From Gammaproteobacteria bacterium (lineage in GTDB: Bacteria; Pseudomonadota; Gammaproteobacteria; UBA4575), in the NCBI GenBank assembly GCA_027297825.1, contig JAPUHH010000001.1, forward strand, positions 1 to 12,720: 12,720 nt of DNA. Direction: 5' to 3'. The notes under the pieces are model-generated. The model ran no database searches. It saw nothing but the letters and a program-made list of their open reading frames with translations, and was not told the origin of the DNA. Positions 1 through 4,293 of the stretch are shown piece after piece (within the stretch, counting starts at the first letter, position 1; each line of letters begins with the position of its first letter). Position numbers and translations under genes: made by a program.

Positions 1-447
1 GTGCTCACCGAGCGGAACGGTCTCGATGTTCTCCTGGTTGCGGATCGCGTGCTGAACCTCCTCCGAGACGCAGATGCCGCCCGGCTCCGCCAGCGGCCGG
101 AGGCGCGCCGCGATGTTCACCCCGTCGCCATGCACGCTGCCTTCGCGCGAGACGATCTCGCCCAGGTGGATGCCGACCCGGATGCGAAGCTCGGGCTCGT
201 CCTCGAGCGCCGTCTGGATGGAGAGCGCGCAGTTGACCGCATCGGTCGCGCTCGGGAAGCTCGAGAGCGTCTCGTCGCCCACGTGCTGGACCCAGTCGCC
301 GCCGTACTGCTCAACCAGCGGCCGCAGGATCGCAGCCTGCCGCTCGCGCACACGGTGACCCCGCTGCTCGCTCTTCGCCATCAGGGCCGTGTAGCCCACG
401 ATGTCGGTGAACATGATCGCGGCGAGGCGGCGGGTCGGGCTGGCCAT
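1..447 (-). CDS. Class III adenylate/guanylate cyclase domain protein, N-terminal part (runs off the window)
   Basis: Reading the minus strand from ATG at 447 gives 149 uninterrupted codons to the window edge. The protein begins almost directly with a class III nucleotidyl cyclase catalytic domain, the family that makes cAMP or cGMP from the triphosphate. Visible landmarks are FTDIVGYT (residues 13-20, first metal Asp at 15), VGDETLSSF (56-64, second metal Asp at 58) and VNIAARL (110-116, transition-state Asn111 and Arg115). The position four residues before the second Asp, usually Lys in adenylate cyclases, is Gln54, so base specificity is uncertain. There is no signal peptide or membrane segment before the domain, so it is probably cytosolic. 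In this family the cyclase domain is often followed by TPR or sensor domains, which would lie outside the window. Its GC content and codon use are far more GC-rich than every other gene here, so it probably has a different origin. Confidence 0.9.
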   Translation of the reverse strand, partial: MASPTRRLAAIMFTDIVGYTALMAKSEQRGHRVRERQAAILRPLVEQYGGDWVQHVGDETLSSFPSATDAVNCALSIQTALEDEPELRIRVGIHLGEIVSREGSVHGDGVNIAARLRPLAEPGGICVSEEVQHAIRNQENIETVPLGEH

Positions 448-536
448 CGGGCGGGATCGTACACCCCGCTCGGGCGCCAGAGGCAGCGCCGTGGGGTGCG
501 CTAGGCCACGAGTCGAAGTCGGACTGGGGAGCGGCC

Positions 537-609
537 CGAGGGTAGGTGGGGTCGATTCTGGGGTCGATTGAGGTAGGAGCTTGCCGGGTCTTGCCGGACC
601 TTGCCATCG
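537..609. repeat. Cluster of short direct repeats next to the GC-rich/AT-rich junction
   Basis: Two sets of tandem direct repeats lie in the GC-rich segment. GGGGTCGATT occurs at 548-557 and 560-569 (period 12). A decamer starting CTTGCCGG occurs at 580-589 and 590-599, with a third degenerate copy (CTTGCCATCG) at 600-609 (period 10). They lie 40-100 bases from the truncated tRNA. Integrase arm-type sites are short direct repeats of this kind, but no integrase is visible and the repeats could be unrelated to integration. The repeats are seen directly; any role is inference. Confidence 0.55.
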
Positions 610-651
610 CAACTCGCCGAAGTATCTGATTTCACGTTGTGCGGAAGCGAA

Positions 652-696
<45 letters not shown>

Positions 697-701
697 ATTT
701 T

Positions 702-725
702 TAGCATCAATAAACATTGATGCTA
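702..725 (+). terminator. Hairpin immediately 3' of the tRNA-fMet half
   Basis: A perfect 10-bp inverted repeat TAGCATCAAT / ATTGATGCTA with a four-base loop (712-715) starts six bases after the CCA end. Only a weak T-rich stretch (TTCTGTT) follows. Its position is right for the terminator or processing hairpin of the tRNA transcript, and it suggests the original downstream flank of the tRNA is intact. Confidence 0.5.
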
Positions 726-771
726 TTCTGTTACTCGCCCGAGTATGGGCTCAACTCATGATTTTGATTCC

Positions 772-803
772 GCAAGTTATCTCTCCTGCAAGTTATCTCT
801 CCT
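772..803. repeat. Perfect 16-bp tandem duplication
   Basis: The 16-mer beginning GCAAGTTATC is present twice with no gap (772-787 and 788-803). It lies in non-coding spacer and looks like a replication-slippage duplication. I see no function. Confidence 0.8.
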
Positions 804-962
804 TAAGTGGCGTGAAACAATAAAAAGCACCGAGCGAAGCATGAAAGGTGGTTGACTAAACCACGAGGATGACAGAACGATGATTTCTAGCGAACAAAAA
901 AGCAGTTGATGGGCATCAAGTAATAGCTGACTAACAGTCGCACATTAGGTAATGTGCTGACG

Positions 963-1190
963 CTAGTTGTAAAGCAGATACAGCAATATCAAATTGATGA
1001 TGGCCAAAATGACTGCTAGGCCTTTCCAGAATCCTATGGGATCACGCTCGATGAGCGGGACCATTTCTTTTGGCTTGAAGTTGGGGTTAGGGCGGGTCAG
1101 GTCGCCGATGAATTCTGACATGGATTGATAACGTTCTGCCGGGTTTGTCTTAACTGCCTTTTCAAGTGCCGCATTCACCCACAAGGGCTT
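963..1190 (-). pseudogene. C-terminal stub of a bifunctional PP2C phosphatase / Ser-Thr protein kinase
   Basis: The minus strand ends (TAG at 963-965) with a sequence typical of the C-terminus of membrane-anchored bacterial Ser/Thr kinases fused to a PP2C-type phosphatase. It holds the last helices of the kinase lobe (KPLWVNAALEKAV, then the NPAERYQSMSEFIGDL stretch), a PNP linker, the motif PLIERDPIGFWKG and one C-terminal membrane helix (AVILAIINLILLYLL). The kinase N-lobe, the catalytic HRD and DFG motifs and the phosphatase domain are absent. The frame stays open to about 1292, but the homology I recognise fades upstream of about 1190. There the minus strand has a 6-bp GCTGCA/TGCAGC hairpin (1204-1218) followed by seven T residues (plus-strand A1197-1203), a terminator-like element at the apparent break. 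No start codon or ribosome site suits a free-standing gene. This is a remnant by recall of the family, not by a database search. Confidence 0.7.
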
Positions 1191-1244
1191 TGCTGCAAAA
1201 AAAGCTGCATTTTGCAGCCAAACTGGCCATTTATGCTTTCGCAC

Positions 1245-1486
1245 GGAAAAGCCTATTTCGATACGTGGACAGGTTATAGATACGAAAGAATTTTATGATT
1301 TTGTGTTTTCTTTGGAGTATTTCACTGCAAAGTACGCACTCCGGACCAAATTACTCTCGAATTTTCATTAATAGTTGCTTACATTGCCAATGATTAGTAA
1401 TGAAGATGACTTATTTTGGTCTAGAAACTATGGCCTAGAAGCATGTACAATGAAGATATAAACCAGTAATAAATATAGAGGAGTTT
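1245..1486. other. Spacer upstream of the truncated haemoglobin gene
   Basis: No gene is evident. A plus-strand frame runs without stops through most of it to TAA at 1369-1371 and encodes an aromatic-rich peptide (VIDTKEFYDFVFSL and onwards), but it has no plausible start and could be a gene fragment or chance. A hairpin with arms TCTAG (1420-1424) and CTAGA (1435-1439) lies 50-70 bases before the globin. Possible but poor promoter hexamers are TTGCTT and TAATGA around 1375-1403, and TACAAT at 1446-1451 without a good -35. Confidence 0.4.
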
Positions 1487-1492
1487 TTGCAA

Positions 1493-1855
1493 ATGAGTGA
1501 AGCCAGCTTATATGACCGTCTCGGTGGAGGCGATAAAATGAAAACAATCGTTGCAGATGTATGGGCCAACCATACCAGTAATCCAAAAATAAAAAATCGA
1601 TATGTAAACAGTGATGGTGAAAAGGTCAAACAACTCGTGTGGGAGTTTTTCTGCTCAGGCATCGGTGGACCTCAGGAATACACCGGTAAAGACATGCTTG
1701 CAACGCATACTGGTATGAATATTAATGATGAAGAGTTTGTTGCGGTATGTGATGACGTGCTCAATGCATTAGATAAAAATACTGTGGGCCAAAAGGAAAA
1801 AGATGAAGTGCTTTGTATTCTCTATTCAATGAAAGCCGATATTGTTGGCGTATAA
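1493..1855 (+). CDS. glbN: Group 1 truncated haemoglobin (2-on-2 globin)
   Basis: This 120-residue protein has the full length and pattern of a group I truncated haemoglobin: N-terminal SLYDRLGGG (residues 5-13), the NRY motif (35-37), the FFCSGIGGP stretch (52-60), YTGKDM (63-68) and the proximal haem-ligand His72 in ATHTGM. Such globins bind O2, NO or CO and are linked to NO detoxification or redox sensing; the role here is not shown by the sequence. By alignment from memory, the B10 position that is Tyr in mycobacterial trHbN is Trp24 here, which would change the distal pocket. ATG 1493 is chosen because GAGGAG (1478-1483) stands nine bases upstream; a TTG at 1487 would add only two residues and is too close to that site. 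The gene is a single cistron ending in a strong terminator. It sits between the tRNA-fMet remnant and rimP, where gammaproteobacteria usually have no globin, which suggests acquisition or rearrangement. Confidence 0.92.
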   Translation: MSEASLYDRLGGGDKMKTIVADVWANHTSNPKIKNRYVNSDGEKVKQLVWEFFCSGIGGPQEYTGKDMLATHTGMNINDEEFVAVCDDVLNALDKNTVGQKEKDEVLCILYSMKADIVGV

Positions 1856-1887
1856 GCTTTCAGACTAGCCTCCATGATTTGACAAGA

Positions 1888-1923
1888 AGCCTGAGTATTG
1901 AATAAATACTTGGGCTTTTTTTT
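1888..1923 (+). terminator. Intrinsic terminator of the truncated haemoglobin gene
   Basis: A 12-bp stem, AGCCTGAGTATT (1888-1899) with AATACTTGGGCT (1905-1916) including two G-T pairs, and a five-base loop are followed by a run of eight T residues (1916-1923). It starts 32 bases after the globin stop codon and separates the globin from the rimP operon. Confidence 0.93.
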
Positions 1924-1985
1924 GCGATTTGAATGGAGCGATAAATAGATTATTTTGCGGTGTTTTTGTTTAAATTTTCCTGAAA

Positions 1986-2045
1986 TTAGCCCTTTCAGTG
2001 TCTGAATTAGAGTTGTTAATAGCGATCTTGCTTGCTGAGGGCTAA
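1986..2045. promoter_or_regulatory. Inverted repeat whose right arm overlaps the rimP promoter
   Basis: TTAGCCCT (1986-1993) and AGGGCTAA (2038-2045) form a perfect 8-bp inverted repeat 44 bases apart, with weaker complementarity outside it. The right arm occupies the first half of the spacer between the proposed -35 and -10 boxes. If transcription starts near 2067 the repeat is not in that transcript, so it could be a DNA-level operator. Chance is possible. Confidence 0.3.
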
Positions 2046-2060
2046 AATTTTACCTATAAT
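2032..2060 (+). promoter_or_regulatory. Sigma-70-type promoter of the rimP-nusA-infB operon
   Basis: TTGCTG (2032-2037) and a perfect TATAAT (2055-2060) are separated by exactly 17 bases. This is the best promoter match in the window, and it lies downstream of the globin terminator and upstream of the rimP leader. Transcription would start at about 2066-2068. Confidence 0.8.
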
Positions 2061-2107
2061 CTTTTTGTTTAGATGATTTATACATCATTGTATGGACAAT
2101 GGTTTTC

Positions 2108-2132
2108 AGGGGCCCCGAGTGGGCCTTTTTTA
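2108..2132 (+). terminator. First terminator-like hairpin in the rimP leader
   Basis: GGCCC (2111-2115) pairs with GGGCC (2121-2125) around the loop CGAGT, extended by G-T, G-T and A-T pairs on the outside, and six T residues (2126-2131) follow. It lies only about 45 bases from the predicted transcription start, so it would act as an attenuator rather than as the end of an upstream gene. Confidence 0.6.
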
Positions 2133-2199
2133 TTGCTTATAAATGGCATATTCATCAAAGACGAGTGGCCGTTTTTATTGCTTGTAAATAGCATATTCA
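2116..2199 (+). repeat. Imperfect tandem direct repeat (39 and 38 bases) within the rimP leader
   Basis: Copy one (2116-2154) and copy two (2162-2199) both begin CGAGTGG, pass through CC and a T-run with ATTGCTT, and end GCATATTCA. They differ by three substitutions and one deleted G. Copy two lacks the left arm of the GC hairpin and has its T-run interrupted, so it no longer forms the same terminator. A further short echo (TTTTTTATTG followed by AAATG) follows the final hairpin at about 2240-2257. Confidence 0.85.
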
Positions 2200-2218
2200 C
2201 TAGGAAGTGAGCTAGATG

Positions 2219-2245
2219 AAAATGGGCCTAGGAGCCCATTTTTTT
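2219..2245 (+). terminator. Strong intrinsic terminator directly before rimP
   Basis: AAAATGGGC (2219-2227) pairs perfectly over 9 bp with GCCCATTTT (2234-2242) around the six-base loop CTAGGA. The T-run is 2239-2245. It ends only about nine bases before the rimP start codon chosen here, the expected place for a conditional terminator gating the operon. Confidence 0.8.
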
Positions 2246-2254
2246 ATTGTGCAA

Positions 2255-2731
2255 ATGATTTTATTAAGAGACCCTTTTGATATAACGCCGATTATTGAGC
2301 CAATCATTGTAGGTATGGGCTATGATTTTTGGGGGCTTGAATGCCAATCTGGTGAAACTCATGCACAAGTGCGTGTGTTTATTGAAAATGATGAAGGCGT
2401 GACACTAGACGATTGTTCGCGGGTGAGCCAGCAATTAAGTGCTGTGTTAGATGTGGAGGACCCCATACAGGTGCCCTACACCTTGGAAATTTCATCACCA
2501 GGAATCAATCGACCGCTATTTAGTGTTGAACAAATGAATAGTGTGGTGGGTAATAAAGTGAAGGTAAAAACCTTGCGGCTAATTGAAAAGCGTAGAAATT
2601 TTAGTGGGACTTTAGAGGAAGTCGGCGAAGAATATATTAAAATCAAGGACAGTGAAAATAAAGTATTCACTGTGCCTCTCAATGCGATTAAAAATGTAAA
2701 GTTAGTGGTAGATATAAAATTTAATGATTGA
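2255..2731 (+). CDS. rimP: Ribosome maturation factor RimP
   Basis: RimP binds the free 30S subunit and helps assemble its head domain around S12. The 158-residue product has the family's N-terminal domain (to about residue 85, ending in the conserved LEISSPGINRPL, 77-88) and a C-terminal SH3-like barrel; E. coli RimP has 150 residues. The VSQQLSAVLDVEDPI segment (57-71) is nearly identical to the E. coli protein. ATG 2255 is chosen because homology begins within ten residues of it. An in-frame ATG at 2216 has a better ribosome site (AGGAAG, 2202-2207), but it would add 13 residues encoded by the terminator hairpin 2219-2245, and an in-frame GTG at 2249 is also possible. No Shine-Dalgarno sequence precedes 2255. 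It is the first gene of the operon, and its stop (TGA, 2729-2731) is 17 bases before nusA. Confidence 0.93.
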   Translation: MILLRDPFDITPIIEPIIVGMGYDFWGLECQSGETHAQVRVFIENDEGVTLDDCSRVSQQLSAVLDVEDPIQVPYTLEISSPGINRPLFSVEQMNSVVGNKVKVKTLRLIEKRRNFSGTLEEVGEEYIKIKDSENKVFTVPLNAIKNVKLVVDIKFND

Positions 2732-2748
2732 ATTTCGAGTTATTTAGT

Positions 2749-4254
2749 ATGAGCAAAGAAATATTGTTAGTGGTTGATGCAGTCTCAAATGAAAAAGGCG
2801 TTGAGAAGGGCATTATTTTTGAGGCCATTGAAGCGGCATTAGCCTCCGCAACGCGAAAAAAACATGGTCTTGAAATGGATGTACGAGTTGCGATCGATCG
2901 AGAGACAGGTGAATACGACTCATTTCGTCGTTGGTTAGTGGTGGATGATGAGGATCCAGAATTTGAGTCGCCAGAAAAACAAACCCTATATAGCTATGCT
3001 ATATCAGACCATCCTGACATTCAGGTGGGTGAATATATAGAACAATCCATTGAGTCTGTGGCGTTTGGCCGTATTTCTGCACACACTGCTAAGCAAGTTA
3101 TTGTCCAAAAAGTTCGTGAAGCTGAAAGGGCGCAGGTTGTAGAGGCATTTAAAGATCGAGTTGGTGAGTTGGTAATGGGCGTGGTGAAACGCAGCGATCA
3201 TTCCGGCACTTATATAGATTTAGGTGGCAATGCTGAGGGCTTTATCGCACGTGAGGCCATGATCGCACGTGAGGCCATGCGCCCAGGGGATCGAGTGCGC
3301 GCACTTTTACAAGAAGTTCGTGAAGAGGCTCGCGGTCCGCAACTGTTTTTAACCCGCACCGCACCGGAATTTCTTATTGGATTATTTAAACTAGAAGTGC
3401 CTGAGGTTGGTCAGGGTCTTATAGAAGTATTGTCTGCAGCACGTGATCCAGGACTGCGTGCAAAAATCGCAGTCAAATCCAACGATCCAAGATTAGATCC
3501 AGTCGGTGCTTGTGTAGGTATGCGTGGCTCGCGTGTGCAATCCGTGTCGAATGAGCTTTCTGGCGAGCGTGTCGATATTATTCTTTGGGATGAAAATCCA
3601 GCCCAGTTTGTCATTAACGCCATGTCACCTGCAGAAGTAACTTCCATTGTTGTGGATGAAGATAAGAACAGCATGGATATTGCAGTGGATGAAGAAAAAC
3701 TATCTCAAGCCATTGGTAGAGGTGGACAAAATGTAAAGCTCGCCAGCCAATTGACCAGTTGGGAACTCAATGTAATGACTGAGGGGCAGGCAGATGAGAA
3801 AAGTGAGGCAGAAATCCGTCAAATTGTAGAGATGTTTATGTCGCAACTGGACGTTGATGAAGAAGTTGCCGTTATTCTGGCACAGGAAGGCTTCTCAAGC
3901 GTGGAAGAAGTTGCTTATGTTCCTCCTAATGAACTAGTAGAAGTTGAAGAATTCGACGAAGAAATTGTCGAAGAATTGCGAACCCGGGCTCGCGATGTAT
4001 TGCTTACTTCAGCTATTGCGACGGAAGAAAAGTTTGCTGACGTGAAACCTGCTTCCGACTTGTTAAATATGGAAGGTATGGATAAAGATTTGGCTTTTGA
4101 ACTAGCCTGCAAAGGAATATCCACCATGGAAGAATTGGCGGAGCAAGCCGTGGATGATTTGTTAGATATACAAGGGCTTGATGCTGAGCGCGCAGGAGCA
4201 TTGATAATGCTAGCGCGGGCGCCATGGTTTGAAAACGAAGGCGCTTCAAGTTAA
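2749..4254 (+). CDS. nusA: Transcription elongation/termination factor NusA
   Basis: NusA binds RNA polymerase at the RNA exit channel, promotes pausing and hairpin-dependent termination, and takes part in rRNA antitermination. The 501-residue product (E. coli 495) has all the usual parts: the N-terminal polymerase-binding domain (MSKEILLVVDAVSNEKGVEK start), an S1 domain (about 138-202), two KH domains (including GRGG at 323-326) and two C-terminal acidic helix-hairpin repeats (about 355-425 and 440-495, the latter ending GALIMLARAPWF). ATG 2749 gives the conserved N-terminus; an upstream ATG at 2728 overlapping the rimP stop would add seven residues without homology. Within the S1 domain an 18-base perfect tandem DNA repeat encodes IAREAM twice (166-177). 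No good Shine-Dalgarno sequence is present, so translation may be coupled to rimP. Confidence 0.97.
   Translation: MSKEILLVVDAVSNEKGVEKGIIFEAIEAALASATRKKHGLEMDVRVAIDRETGEYDSFRRWLVVDDEDPEFESPEKQTLYSYAISDHPDIQVGEYIEQSIESVAFGRISAHTAKQVIVQKVREAERAQVVEAFKDRVGELVMGVVKRSDHSGTYIDLGGNAEGFIAREAMIAREAMRPGDRVRALLQEVREEARGPQLFLTRTAPEFLIGLFKLEVPEVGQGLIEVLSAARDPGLRAKIAVKSNDPRLDPVGACVGMRGSRVQSVSNELSGERVDIILWDENPAQFVINAMSPAEVTSIVVDEDKNSMDIAVDEEKLSQAIGRGGQNVKLASQLTSWELNVMTEGQADEKSEAEIRQIVEMFMSQLDVDEEVAVILAQEGFSSVEEVAYVPPNELVEVEEFDEEIVEELRTRARDVLLTSAIATEEKFADVKPASDLLNMEGMDKDLAFELACKGISTMEELAEQAVDDLLDIQGLDAERAGALIMLARAPWFENEGASS
3244..3279 (+). repeat. Perfect 18-bp tandem repeat inside nusA
   Basis: The 18-mer starting ATCGCACGTGAG is repeated exactly at 3244-3261 and 3262-3279 and encodes IAREAM twice. 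The E. coli protein has ILREDM LPRENF at the same place, so total length is unchanged and the two halves are an old protein pseudo-repeat made identical at DNA level. Confidence 0.9.
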
Positions 4255-4293
4255 CGAGTTGGTTAGAAAACAGATAAAGAAAATATATTAGTT

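Larger units (their letters stand above)
697..962. other. Non-coding spacer between the tRNA half and the kinase stub
   Basis: I find no convincing gene in this stretch. Besides the features listed separately it contains several small perfect hairpins: GTGGTT/AACCAC (848-853 with 859-864), TTGAT/ATCAA around 905-918, and CACATT/AATGTG (941-946 with 951-956). None has a U-run, so they are not clear terminators. The pattern of scattered palindromes and no reading frame suits a decayed region. Confidence 0.5.
2067..2254 (+). ncRNA. rimP leader: candidate attenuator RNA with repeated terminator-like units
   Basis: The untranslated leader carries, in order, a small hairpin ATGAT/ATCAT (2073-2088), a G+C-rich hairpin with a T-run (2108-2131), a direct repeat of that unit's 3' half, and a strong hairpin with a T-run just before the start codon (2219-2245). 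A rimP leader with a terminal intrinsic terminator is a described attenuator in Gammaproteobacteria (Rfam lists a rimP leader), so premature termination controlling the whole operon is likely. The ligand or factor is not known to me; in E. coli this operon is autoregulated by NusA. I identify it by position and hairpins, not by covariance. Confidence 0.65.

Noticed and set aside
1..504. Plus-strand open frame of 167 codons in the GC-rich segment
   Set aside because: It is antisense to the well-supported cyclase domain; long open frames on the opposite strand are common in GC-rich codon use, and its protein shows no recognisable motif.
537..609. CRISPR or origin iterons
   Set aside because: The units are too short, there are only two or three copies, and there is no replication gene or cas gene nearby.
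1435..1662. Minus-strand open frame over the globin start
   Set aside because: It is antisense to the globin, which has a good ribosome site and clear haem-binding motifs.
2116..2199. CRISPR-like repeats
   Set aside because: There are only two imperfect copies separated by seven bases, in a promoter-proximal leader with terminators and no cas genes.
3244..3279. NusA repeat as an in-frame insertion
   Set aside because: Comparison with the E. coli sequence from memory shows the same number of residues here, so it is a homogenised pair rather than an added copy.
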